From Desulfosporosinus sp. I2 (lineage in GTDB: Bacteria > Bacillota > Desulfitobacteriia > Desulfitobacteriales > Desulfitobacteriaceae), in the NCBI RefSeq assembly GCF_000960765.1, contig NZ_JYNH01000022.1, positions 1 to 42,159 of the forward strand: a DNA stretch of 42,159 nt. Reading direction: 5' to 3'. Positions 1 to 7,335 of the stretch are shown here, piece by piece (position 1 is the first letter of the stretch; every line of letters begins with the position of its first letter). The notes beneath the pieces are model-generated. The model did no database searches. It was given only the letters and a program-made list of their open reading frames with translations, and had not been told where the DNA came from. The position numbers and the translations under genes were made by a program.

Positions 1-26
1 CGAGCCAGGATCAAACTCTCCAAAAA
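1..26 (-). rRNA. 16S rRNA, 5' end only (partial)
   Basis: Read on the minus strand, bases 19 to 2 spell AGAGTTTGATCCTGGCTC, the universal 5' end of bacterial 16S rRNA. The mature 5' end is placed near base 26 by analogy with known 16S genes. The rest of the gene lies outside the window. It is preceded by a strong promoter and a leader of about 150 bases. Confidence 0.93.
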
Positions 27-176
27 AATGTTATTCAAACTTCTTAACTTGAAGAAGATGATTCGCTCATGATTTATTTTGAAACTCTTGCGAGTTTCTC
101 TCATTGGCTGTCCTTGTTGTTTAGTTTTCAAAGACCATCAAAGACCATTTAAACCATCACATAAAGTTTAGGTCAG
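27..176 (-). other. rRNA operon leader
   Basis: This is the transcribed leader between the rrn promoter and the 16S gene. It carries CTTTGAAAACTAAACA (118-133 on the minus strand), the boxA-type antitermination and processing leader usual in Firmicute rrn operons. The preceding ATGGTCTTTGA is duplicated in tandem. A perfect 7-bp hairpin with a 4-base loop lies at 81-98. No protein gene is seen. Confidence 0.6.
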
Positions 177-182
177 AGCATT

Positions 183-211
183 ATCATAGCATTTCAAACT
201 TAAGTTGTCAA
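183..211 (-). promoter_or_regulatory. rrn sigma-A promoter
   Basis: On the minus strand a TTGACA -35 (206-211) is separated by exactly 17 bases from a TATGAT -10 (183-188). An AT-rich stretch lies upstream. The predicted start near 176 gives a leader of about 150 bases before 16S. Confidence 0.85.
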
Positions 212-504
212 TACTATTTCTAACTCGCATCCTTACACTTTATTCGCTATAGCTTACGTTAATATTTATGATTGCCAAGCGAACAAATAATAATTTACCA
301 CAAAACCATAGGAGAATTCAAATACCTCTAGGCCCAATTATACTCATATTATACCCGAAACCGACGTTCATTCTCCTATATGCTTTGATTATCACCAATC
401 TAAGACTTTTCTTTCAGTTAAAATGGAAGTGAACTAAAGTTTATTGCCTAACGATAGTTGAATATTAGTATATAAGAAAGAAAGAGAGAGAGAGAGAAAG
501 ACAA
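212..504. other. Intergenic stretch between rrn promoter and lysS terminator
   Basis: No convincing gene is present. The stretch holds a perfect 10-bp inverted repeat, ATAGGAGAAT at 308-317 and its complement at 370-379. The 52 bases between the arms contain two TATAAT-like hexamers on the minus strand, but neither has a good -35. A homopurine tract follows at 474-501. The region may contain extra rrn promoters; I cannot resolve them by eye. Confidence 0.4.
474..501. repeat. Homopurine simple repeat (GA-rich, 28 bases)
   Basis: The plus strand has 28 consecutive purines, mostly alternating GA. In the lysS transcript it becomes a CU-rich tract directly after the terminator hairpin at 505-534. 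Such tracts are prone to slippage and can form unusual structures; that is general knowledge, not shown here. Confidence 0.8.
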
Positions 505-534
505 ACTAACCGACTAATTAAATAATCGGTTAGT
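505..534 (-). terminator. lysS terminator hairpin
   Basis: ACTAACCGA (505-513) and TCGGTTAGT (526-534) form a perfect 9-bp stem with a 12-base loop. In the minus-strand transcript the hairpin is followed by TTTGTC and then a CU-rich tract, not a clean U run. It lies about 60 bases past the lysS stop. Confidence 0.6.
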
Positions 535-595
535 CATATTGCTCAGCTAAAAAAACACTATTCCTCGAGGGTCAGGTACGACCTAGTATCGCCGA

Positions 596-2086
596 TTACT
601 CGTCAACCTCTTCGGATTGAGCGATGTCGTCTCTTGGTCGCATGGTTGGGAAAAGAATGACATCCCTAATAGATGCCGAATCCGTTAAAAACATAACTAA
701 ACGATCGATACCTACACCCAATCCGCCTGTAGGTGGAAGACCATACTCAAGGGCCTGTACAAAATCCTCATCTAGAATATGCGCTTCATCGTCCCCTTTA
801 GCCCGTTCAGCAGCTTGCGCTTCAAAACGCTGTCGCTGATCAATGGGGTCATTCAACTCAGAAAAAGCGTTAGCGAGCTCACGCCCAAACATAAATGCTT
901 CAAATCGATCTGTATATTCCGGTTGCTCAGCGTTACGCTTGGCTAACGGAGAAATTTCTACGGGATGCCCAATGATAAAGGTTGGTTGGATTAGATTCGG
1001 TTCCACAAATTCTTCAAAAAATTCATTAATAATTTTCCCACGAGACGCCTCCGGCTCTAAATGCAAGCCCTTCTCTCGAGCGACTTGGCGAGCTTGTTCA
1101 TCAGTCTTTAACACTCTAAAGTCAACTCCCGAGTACTCTAGAATGCCATCCAACATGGGAAGTCGTCGCCACGGAGTTTTGAAATGAAGGGTTTGCCCCT
1201 GATAACTAATTTCTTGAGTTCCATGCACTTTTTCAACAATAAAAGAAATCATTTCTTCGGTTAATTCCATAATATCTTCATAATTTGCGTACGCTTGATA
1301 AAGCTCCATCATCGTAAACTCCGGATTATGCTTAATTGAAATTCCTTCGTTTCGAAAGGTACGCCCTATTTCAAATACTTTCTCAAAACCACCCACAATC
1401 AGACGTTTTAAAGGCAATTCAAGAGCAATCCTTAAGTATAGATCAATGTCAAGAGCGTTATGATGTGTCGTAAACGGGCGTGCTGCCGCTCCACCGGGAA
1501 TTGCATGAAGGGTTGGTGTCTCAACTTCTAGGAACTCTCGTTCTTCAAGAAACTCTCTCATGTATCGTATGATTTTACTCCGCGTCACAAATACTTGGCG
1601 AACATCCGGATTCATAATTAAATCTAAATATCGCCTGCGATAACGGGTCTCTACATTCGTTAAACCATGGAACTTCTCTGGAAGTGGACGCATCGCCTTG
1701 GAAAGCAATAAGACTTTACTTGCATGTATGGAGATTTCTCCACGCTTTGTACGAAAAACCTTACCCTCTACCCCAATGATGTCACCCACGTCAAATTTTG
1801 CGACAAGCTCAAACATTGCCGCCCCTAATTCATCAGCACGAATGTATGCTTGGATACGTTCACTAAAGTCTTGAACGTGGACAAAGATGACCTTTCCCTG
1901 GTCTCGCTTACTCATAATCCGACCTGCAATACTGACTTCCTGACCTTCCAACTCCACAAAATGATCTAAAATATCGAGTGCTTTATGCGTGCGCTCATAG
2001 CGATCCGCATAGGGTTCGATTTCAGCCTGGCGAAGTAATTCAAGCTTTTCTAAACGAATTCGCCAGAGATCGTTGGTGTTATCCAT
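596..2086 (-). CDS. lysS: Lysyl-tRNA synthetase, class II
   Basis: This enzyme charges tRNA-Lys with lysine in the cytosol. The 496-residue product has an N-terminal OB-fold anticodon-binding region (about 50-140) followed by the class II catalytic core. Motif 2 is visible as RNEGISIKHNPEF around residues 250-262. Motif 3, GLGVGIDRLVMFL, lies near 456-468. The start used is the ATG at 2086, which has GGAGG eight bases upstream; an in-frame ATG at 2104 precedes that ribosome binding site and is less likely. LysS follows greA in the same direction but is separated by a long hairpin. It is the last protein gene before the rrn operon, the position it holds in Bacillus subtilis. No T-box leader is seen upstream. 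Confidence 0.97.
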   Translation of the reverse strand: MDNTNDLWRIRLEKLELLRQAEIEPYADRYERTHKALDILDHFVELEGQEVSIAGRIMSKRDQGKVIFVHVQDFSERIQAYIRADELGAAMFELVAKFDVGDIIGVEGKVFRTKRGEISIHASKVLLLSKAMRPLPEKFHGLTNVETRYRRRYLDLIMNPDVRQVFVTRSKIIRYMREFLEEREFLEVETPTLHAIPGGAAARPFTTHHNALDIDLYLRIALELPLKRLIVGGFEKVFEIGRTFRNEGISIKHNPEFTMMELYQAYANYEDIMELTEEMISFIVEKVHGTQEISYQGQTLHFKTPWRRLPMLDGILEYSGVDFRVLKTDEQARQVAREKGLHLEPEASRGKIINEFFEEFVEPNLIQPTFIIGHPVEISPLAKRNAEQPEYTDRFEAFMFGRELANAFSELNDPIDQRQRFEAQAAERAKGDDEAHILDEDFVQALEYGLPPTGGLGVGIDRLVMFLTDSASIRDVILFPTMRPRDDIAQSEEVDE

Positions 2087-2121
2087 TCTTTGTTCCTCCA
2101 TCATTTATGCTTATACACTCA

Positions 2122-2151
2122 ATTTTACCAAACTTAGTCATGACTAAACAA
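2122..2151 (-). promoter_or_regulatory. Possible lysS promoter with internal palindrome
   Basis: A TAAAAT -10 (2122-2127) lies 18 bases from a weak TTGTTT -35 (2146-2151) on the minus strand. The spacer and -35 overlap a perfect 14-bp palindrome, TTAGTCATGACTAA (2134-2147), which could be an operator. The promoter match is weak, so this is tentative. Confidence 0.35.
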
Positions 2152-2212
2152 GTAAAATCAACATCTCGATAATAAGCTTCCATTTTATGGTCATCGCTAG
2201 GATTAATAAACA

Positions 2213-2263
2213 AAGTGCAGCATCTGAACCTGGTAAAGCCCCAGTTACAGAAACACTGCACTT
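2213..2263 (-). terminator. greA terminator, long stem-loop
   Basis: AAGTGCAG (2213-2220) pairs with CTGCACTT (2256-2263). Inner complementary segments (TCTG/CAGA and AAC..TGG/CCAGTT) extend it into one long imperfect stem. The minus-strand transcript continues with TTTGTTTATT, so it looks like an intrinsic terminator or attenuator between greA and lysS. Confidence 0.6.
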
Positions 2264-2323
2264 AAATTAAAACGTATCAAAATACATGCGTATAACAAGT
2301 AATTTCCAAAGCCCTGAAGGACT

Positions 2324-2794
2324 TTATTTAATATCCAAAATTTGATAGTGTAAAATACCCGCAGGAACATTAACTTCAACCACAGATCCTTTAGTCTGAC
2401 CCAGCAGCGCCTTACCAACAGGTGATTCGTTAGAAATTTTATTGGTACCAGGATCTGCCTCAGCCGAACCCACAATAAAATATTCCTCTTCCTCACCAAA
2501 ATCGACGTCTTTAAGGCGTACCTTTGCACCAATTGCTACGACATCCGATCCTTCTAATTCATCAATAATTCGTGCATTTCTAAGCATCTTTTCAAGAGTT
2601 ATAATCCGACCTTCAATAAAAGCCTGATCATTCTTCGCATCATCGTACTCTGAGTTTTCACTAATGTCTCCAAAATCAATGGCCTGCTTAATACGTCCAG
2701 CAACTTCCCGGCGCTTTACAGTTTTAGATAGTTCTAACTCTTCCTCAAGTTTCTTAAGGCCTTCTAATGTTAGAATGACTTCTTTTTCAGCCAT
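2324..2794 (-). CDS. greA: Transcription elongation factor GreA
   Basis: GreA enters the secondary channel of RNA polymerase and stimulates cleavage of backtracked transcripts. The 156-residue product has the usual family length. An N-terminal coiled coil (about 1-75) contains [20 protein letters not shown], the acidic-tip signature. The C-terminal FKBP-like domain contains [18 protein letters not shown]. The start is the ATG at 2794, preceded by GAGGAAACT; 11 upstream in-frame codons belong to the leader. A consensus sigma-A promoter lies about 120 bases upstream. The gene is followed by a long hairpin and then lysS. Confidence 0.96.
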   Translation of the reverse strand: MAEKEVILTLEGLKKLEEELELSKTVKRREVAGRIKQAIDFGDISENSEYDDAKNDQAFIEGRIITLEKMLRNARIIDELEGSDVVAIGAKVRLKDVDFGEEEEYFIVGSAEADPGTNKISNESPVGKALLGQTKGSVVEVNVPAGILHYQILDIK

Positions 2795-2920
2795 AGTTTC
2801 CTCGCTCCCTTTTCTCGTCCTACGCATTGAGCATCTTATCTTACTTGTTACGCTTTTACAATGCGTACTCCCTTTAGTCTAGGAACTCCTTGAAAAGATT
2901 CCTCAATTACATTACTCGTT

Positions 2921-2949
2921 ATTATAAGGACCTTGCAAAATAATGTCAA
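2921..2949 (-). promoter_or_regulatory. greA sigma-A promoter
   Basis: TTGACA (2944-2949) and TATAAT (2921-2926) on the minus strand are both perfect consensus hexamers, with an exact 17-base spacer. This predicts a start near 2914 and an untranslated leader of about 120 bases before greA. Confidence 0.87.
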
Positions 2950-3020
2950 GGATACAACTCTTATCCTTAACGAGCATTGTTCCCATAATATTTCTTATTT
3001 CAACAAATACTATTCTCTTA

Positions 3021-3974
3021 TTACACTATTCGATTCAAGATTGAACGCATTTCTTCAGGAGTTTTCGTTTGCATAATTTCATCGCGAAGCTGAGCGGCTT
3101 TATTAAACCCTTTAATATACCACACAGCGTGTTTTCTCATTTCGTTAAGGCCAATTCGCTCTCCTTTATAGCACAGTACTCGATCTAAATGCTGTAAGGC
3201 TACTCGAATACGTTCCTCCATGTGCGGTTCAGGCAATAGTTCCCCATAATTTAAAAAATGTTGCGTTCTAAGGATCAGCCACGGGTTGCCTAGAGCACCC
3301 CGTCCAATCATGACCCCGTCGCAACCTGTTTGTTCGATCAATCGACTGGCATCCTCGGGTTTAAAAACATCCCCATTCCCAATAACCGGAATGTTAACTT
3401 CATTCTTAACCCGCCCGATCCAGTCCCAATCTGCATAGCCCGAATAAAATTGATCCCTAGTTCGGGCGTGAACCGTTAGCATTTGAACTCCGACAGACTC
3501 TAACCCCTTCGCCAAGTCTAGGGCTACGATTTTATCATCGTCCCACCCCAACCTCATTTTCACAGTCACCGGTACCTTTACTGCCTGTACAACGGCTGAC
3601 GCAATGGCTTGCGCTCGAGGAAGATCCTTGAGCAACGCCGCTCCTTCGCTGTTTTTGACAATTTTCGGTGCAGGGCAACCCATATTGATATCAATGACAT
3701 TGGCACTACATTCTACCGCTAATACAGCTGCCCTAGCCATTGTCTCTGGATCTGAACCAAAAAGCTGCACAATCCTTGGTTCAGCCTCTCCCCGTAAATC
3801 AAGCATACTTAAGGTCCTTGAGTTTTGATACGTTAACGCTTTATCGCTGATCATTTCGGTCCAAACATATTTACCACCGACAGAGCAGACCGTTTCACGA
3901 AACGCCTTATCCGTTACACCCGCTAAGGGGGCTAAAAATACTGGAACTCCCAGGTCATAAACTCCAAGTCTCAT
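3021..3974 (-). CDS. dusB: tRNA-dihydrouridine synthase, DusB type
   Basis: This flavoenzyme reduces uridine to dihydrouridine in the D-loop of tRNA. The 317-residue product starts with the FMN-binding barrel strand VPVFLAPLAGVTD. The catalytic cysteine is C100 in NMGCPAPKIVKNSEGAALL. The barrel motifs VHARTRDQFYSG and VIGNGDVF follow, and a helical C-terminal domain completes the protein. It begins 12 bases after the coaX stop with the ribosome binding site AGAGGA, so it is probably co-transcribed with bioY and coaX. In B. subtilis the homologue also lies just upstream of lysS. Assignment to DusB rather than another Dus subfamily rests on overall sequence and context. Confidence 0.93.
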   Translation of the reverse strand: MRLGVYDLGVPVFLAPLAGVTDKAFRETVCSVGGKYVWTEMISDKALTYQNSRTLSMLDLRGEAEPRIVQLFGSDPETMARAAVLAVECSANVIDINMGCPAPKIVKNSEGAALLKDLPRAQAIASAVVQAVKVPVTVKMRLGWDDDKIVALDLAKGLESVGVQMLTVHARTRDQFYSGYADWDWIGRVKNEVNIPVIGNGDVFKPEDASRLIEQTGCDGVMIGRGALGNPWLILRTQHFLNYGELLPEPHMEERIRVALQHLDRVLCYKGERIGLNEMRKHAVWYIKGFNKAAQLRDEIMQTKTPEEMRSILNRIV

Positions 3975-3986
3975 GTCTTTTTCCTC

Positions 3987-4760
3987 TTACTTATTATTCC
4001 TATTACGCTCATAGATTAATAACAACCCTTCAAGGGTTAAAAACGGATCAACCGTTTCAATCGTTTCTGATTCTTGAGAAATCATTTCAGCTAATCCTCC
4101 GGTTGCGATTACTTTAGTGTCAGATCCTAATTCCTCTTTCATTCGTTTCACAATCCCATCTACTTGACCGGTAAAACCGTAGTAAATTCCAGATTGCATT
4201 CCAGCGACTGTATTTTTGGCAATCACTGCTGTTGGTTTAACCATCTCAATACGAGGTAGCTTTGAAGCCCTCTCAAACAAGGCTTCTGTAGAAATCCCGA
4301 TTCCTGGAGCAATTGCACCGCCTAAATACTCTCCACGTTTGGATACCACGCAAAACGTTGTCGCTGTTCCAAAATCCACAATGATCAATGGTCCGCCATA
4401 CTTAGCATAAGCCGACACAGCATTTACTATGCGGTCAGCTCCGACTTCTCTAGGGTTATCATAAACAATCGGCATCCCCGTTTTAACGCCGGGCCCAATA
4501 ACTAAAGGTTCAACACCAAAATACTTTCGAACCAAGGCTTCTAACGTGGGCATGACTGGCGGTACGACTGAGGAAATAACGACGGCACTAATTTCCTGAA
4601 AGGTTAAACCACTAAAGTCGAATAAATTCTTTATAACTACCGCATACTCATCCATAGTACGGGATTTATCGGTAGAGACTCTCCAATGATGAGTCATTGC
4701 CCTCTCATCATAGACCCCCAACACGATATTCGTATTACCCACATCAAATAAAAGAATCAT
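3987..4760 (-). CDS. coaX: Type III pantothenate kinase
   Basis: CoaX phosphorylates pantothenate, the first step of coenzyme A synthesis. Type III kinases belong to the ASKHA fold and are not feedback-inhibited by CoA. The 257-residue product has the N-terminal phosphate loop [10 protein letters not shown] (6-15), the pantothenate-site segment [13 protein letters not shown], and the second phosphate motif DFGTATTF. The ATG at 4760 is chosen because AAGGAG lies upstream at normal distance; a TTG at 4778 is the only alternative. The gene lies 24 bases after bioY and 12 before dusB. Its substrate pathway genes panC and panD are a few kilobases upstream in the same orientation. Confidence 0.95.
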   Translation of the reverse strand: MILLFDVGNTNIVLGVYDERAMTHHWRVSTDKSRTMDEYAVVIKNLFDFSGLTFQEISAVVISSVVPPVMPTLEALVRKYFGVEPLVIGPGVKTGMPIVYDNPREVGADRIVNAVSAYAKYGGPLIIVDFGTATTFCVVSKRGEYLGGAIAPGIGISTEALFERASKLPRIEMVKPTAVIAKNTVAGMQSGIYYGFTGQVDGIVKRMKEELGSDTKVIATGGLAEMISQESETIETVDPFLTLEGLLLIYERNRNNK

Positions 4761-4784
4761 TAAATAACGCTCCTTCAAGATCCT

Positions 4785-5330
4785 TTAATCAGCTTGACTA
4801 CGCCGACGAACAACTTCTTGCCCAACCCATACGGCAATTCCTGCTTTAATTAGATCCCCTAAAATGAATGGAACAAAACCGATCATCATTACGCCGGCCA
4901 AACTTGTCTGTCTATGCAAGACCCAATGTAGGATAAAATAGAGATAGCTTAAACCAAATAGGTATAAAGTAACCAGTCCAGCTAACACACCCATAATTGC
5001 CCACCAAATACTTCCTTTACGGTATACCCGTCCCACAACATAAGCAGCCGCCACGTTGCCAAGCAGAAATCCAAACGTTGGCTTTAAGATGTAACCAAAT
5101 CCTCCAAATGGAGCAGCAGAAAAAACAGGCAACCCGAAAAGTCCCAAAATTACATACACCAACATAGCCATTGCAGCGTACTCAGCACCAAGAATAAGAC
5201 CAGACATAAGAACTAAAACAGGTAAAACACTGAACGGAACTAGCGCTGGTGAAACCCAGTGTACCATCATTCCCGTTAAACACATAAGGGCAGCCATCAC
5301 AGACGTCATCGCTAACTTTCTAGTATTCAC
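4785..5330 (-). CDS. bioY: Biotin transporter substrate-binding component BioY
   Basis: BioY is the biotin-specific S component of an ECF-type transporter and sits in the cytoplasmic membrane. The 181-residue product is almost entirely hydrophobic with about six membrane segments. It contains the family segment GLPVFSAAPFGGFGYILKPT. Translation appears to start at a GTG at 5330, twelve bases after GGAGG. No EcfA or EcfT gene is nearby, so it would use shared energising subunits encoded elsewhere. A BirA-type operator lies 14-51 bases upstream of the start, so biotin-controlled repression is likely. Coupling with coaX and dusB downstream appears to be by simple read-through. Confidence 0.94.
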   Translation of the reverse strand: MNTRKLAMTSVMAALMCLTGMMVHWVSPALVPFSVLPVLVLMSGLILGAEYAAMAMLVYVILGLFGLPVFSAAPFGGFGYILKPTFGFLLGNVAAAYVVGRVYRKGSIWWAIMGVLAGLVTLYLFGLSYLYFILHWVLHRQTSLAGVMMIGFVPFILGDLIKAGIAVWVGQEVVRRRSQAD

Positions 5331-5343
5331 TACAAGTCCTCCT

Positions 5344-5381
5344 CTATTGTAAACTCCTCTATGAATTTTAGTTTACAATAG
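5344..5381 (-). promoter_or_regulatory. BirA operator upstream of bioY
   Basis: CTATTGTAAAC (5344-5354) and GTTTACAATAG (5371-5381) form a perfect 11-bp inverted repeat with a 16-base spacer. This matches the known BirA operator of Firmicutes (TTGTAAAC, 14-16 bases, GTTTACAA). A gene for a BirA with an HTH domain lies immediately upstream. A possible promoter (TTGCAA, 17 bases, TAAACT) overlaps the distal half-site, consistent with repression. A second near-palindrome follows at 5381-5400. Confidence 0.8.
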
Positions 5382-5481
5382 ATTTCAAGCGCTTGCAATC
5401 TAATTAGTTAAATTATACAAATAACCATCTCTTAATGTTCAAAAAAAGCCTATCCAAAAAGTTGCAAAACAGATTGCTAAC

Positions 5482-6462
5482 TTAGAAATAAGAGTTCAAC
5501 TTAGAACGAAGTTGAATTTCCCCCGCTGAAAAACTTTCTTCTCCATCCCCTGTTTCCAAGATCAGGGCACCATCGATTGAGATACCCCTAAAGACTCCTT
5601 GAAGCACTTGCTCTCCACGCAGGATTATTATTTCCTCGCCTATACCAACTGCCCTTTCCGACCATTTGGACCTTAGCTCTTCAAATCCATTATTTTCGAG
5701 TAACTGTAATTCGATTTCCAAATGCTTTAGAATTCCGGCGGTCAAATTATTGAGGTCTATTTCGTAACCGAGAATTTCCTGAAGAGTAATTGCACTTAAT
5801 GAATTACTTAATTGTTCTCTTGGAAAATTTGCATTTACGCCCAATCCCACAATTAGGGTTTGAACAGCATTCCATTCCCCGACAACCTCGCCAAGGATCC
5901 CTACCAATTTTTTACCTTGGTAAATTAGATCATTAGGCCACTTAATCCCAATACGTATCTGAAACAATCCTCTCAAGGCATCAGCAATTGCAACGCTAGC
6001 AGCGAGAGTAATTTTCGAGGCATCTGCTAACGATAAATTGGGTCGTAGAACCACAGACATCCACAGCCCACCTCTCGGAGATTCCCACTGTCGCTGCAAA
6101 CGCCCACGTCCGGAACTTTGACAGTTTGCCAGAACAACGTGCCCGTGAACTGCTCCAAGGCGGGCCAATTCTTTAGCTCGATCGTTAGTTGATGACAATA
6201 CATCATCGAGCTCAATTACAGATCCTAAAGTGGTGGTGGTCAAAGCTTGTTTTAATACCCAAGTATTTAGGGTTAAAGGAGTTTTCAATAAACGGTAGCC
6301 ATTCTTCGTTTGAGCTTCTATCTCAAACCCTTCTTCTTGGAGAATCTTAATCTGTTTCCATATAGCTGACCGCGTAACCTTTAAATGTTGGCTAATCCTT
6401 TCACCCGATACAAAATCTTCTGGGTGTTCAGCGAGGAGGTTAAGAATGTCGTGTCGTATCAT
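5482..6462 (-). CDS. birA: Bifunctional biotin-protein ligase / biotin operon repressor
   Basis: BirA makes biotinyl-AMP and attaches biotin to carboxylase carrier lysines; the group II form is also a biotin-responsive repressor. The 326-residue product has an N-terminal winged helix (about 1-60). The ligase core contains the GRGRLQRQW biotinyl-AMP loop (118-126) and KWPNDLIYQGKKLVGIL, followed by the small C-terminal SH3-like domain. Its ATG follows the nadC stop directly (TAAATG), so translation is probably coupled. A matching operator in front of bioY, the next gene, supports the repressor role. It ends the nad operon, and I see no clear terminator before bioY. Confidence 0.95.
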   Translation of the reverse strand: MIRHDILNLLAEHPEDFVSGERISQHLKVTRSAIWKQIKILQEEGFEIEAQTKNGYRLLKTPLTLNTWVLKQALTTTTLGSVIELDDVLSSTNDRAKELARLGAVHGHVVLANCQSSGRGRLQRQWESPRGGLWMSVVLRPNLSLADASKITLAASVAIADALRGLFQIRIGIKWPNDLIYQGKKLVGILGEVVGEWNAVQTLIVGLGVNANFPREQLSNSLSAITLQEILGYEIDLNNLTAGILKHLEIELQLLENNGFEELRSKWSERAVGIGEEIIILRGEQVLQGVFRGISIDGALILETGDGEESFSAGEIQLRSKLNSYF

Positions 6463-7335
6463 TTAGATTCCTCTTTCCCAACTTGCCTTGGTTGAAGCTT
6501 TGATATCTCCCAGATCAAGACTAAAGTCCATAGCCTTAACAGAATGGGTCAGAGCACCGATCGAAATCAGATCAACCCCTGTCTCCGCTACGTTGCGAAG
6601 GAGTTCTTCCTGCATCCCACCTGATGCCTCAACAATTGCCCTCTTATCGATATATTGGACTGCTTCTCGCATTTCTTCTATACCCATATTATCTAACATA
6701 ATTACATCAACACCACAAGTTACTGCCTCTTTCACCTGATCCATACTCTCACACTCAACCTCAATCTTAATCATATGCCCGACTTGAGCCCGAGTCCGTT
6801 CCACAGCCGCCGTTAATCCACCCACTGCAGCAAGGTGATTATCCTTTAACATCACCGCATCATAAAGCCCAAATCGATGGTTCTGCCCACCGCCGACCCT
6901 TACCGCATATTTTTGTAAAGCGCGCCATCCTGGCAGAGTTTTTCGTGTATCCACGATGCGAACTGAAAGGCCCGCGACCTGATCAACCGCTTGTTTGGTT
7001 GCTGTGGCAATTCCTGAGAGGTGTTGTAAAAAGTTCAACGCCGTCCGCTCCCCCTGCAAAATGCTGCTTAAAGCGCCGAATAGCTCCAGTACTACCTCTC
7101 CAACCTTTACTCTATCACCCTCTTTAACCAACCTATGCACTTGAATCCTTGGATCGACACTCTGAAAGACCTGCTCAACTAATGACAGGCCAGCGACTAC
7201 CCCTTCTTGTTTGGCGTAAAGTTTGGCCAACCCTGTCAAGTCTTCCGATAAAATTCTACTACTAAGGTCCCCCGACCCAATGTCCTCCCTTAAAGCCCGA
7301 TCAATCAGCTCCTGAAACTGGGACGTAACGTACAT
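6463..7335 (-). CDS. nadC: Quinolinate phosphoribosyltransferase (decarboxylating)
   Basis: NadC converts quinolinate and PRPP to nicotinate mononucleotide, the entry to NAD synthesis. The 290-residue product has the family signatures RKTLPGWRALQKYAVRVGGG with the following NHR, the catalytic lysine segment VMLKDNHL, and VECESMDQ. The C-terminal phosphate site is EASGGMQEE. Its ATG has the strong site AAGGAGG seven to eight bases upstream. The ATG lies inside the end of nadB, so the two genes overlap by 35 bases. It belongs to the nadA-nadB-nadC-birA run. Confidence 0.96.
   Translation of the reverse strand: MYVTSQFQELIDRALREDIGSGDLSSRILSEDLTGLAKLYAKQEGVVAGLSLVEQVFQSVDPRIQVHRLVKEGDRVKVGEVVLELFGALSSILQGERTALNFLQHLSGIATATKQAVDQVAGLSVRIVDTRKTLPGWRALQKYAVRVGGGQNHRFGLYDAVMLKDNHLAAVGGLTAAVERTRAQVGHMIKIEVECESMDQVKEAVTCGVDVIMLDNMGIEEMREAVQYIDKRAIVEASGGMQEELLRNVAETGVDLISIGALTHSVKAMDFSLDLGDIKASTKASWERGI

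Noticed and set aside
1-1. First base differs from the usual 16S sequence (GGCTCG instead of GGCTCA)
   Set aside because: It is a single base at the window edge and could be natural variation or an end effect; no conclusion can be drawn.
2087-2323. T-box riboswitch upstream of lysS
   Set aside because: No specifier loop or GGGTGG-type T-box sequence is visible, and the gap is mostly occupied by the greA terminator hairpin.
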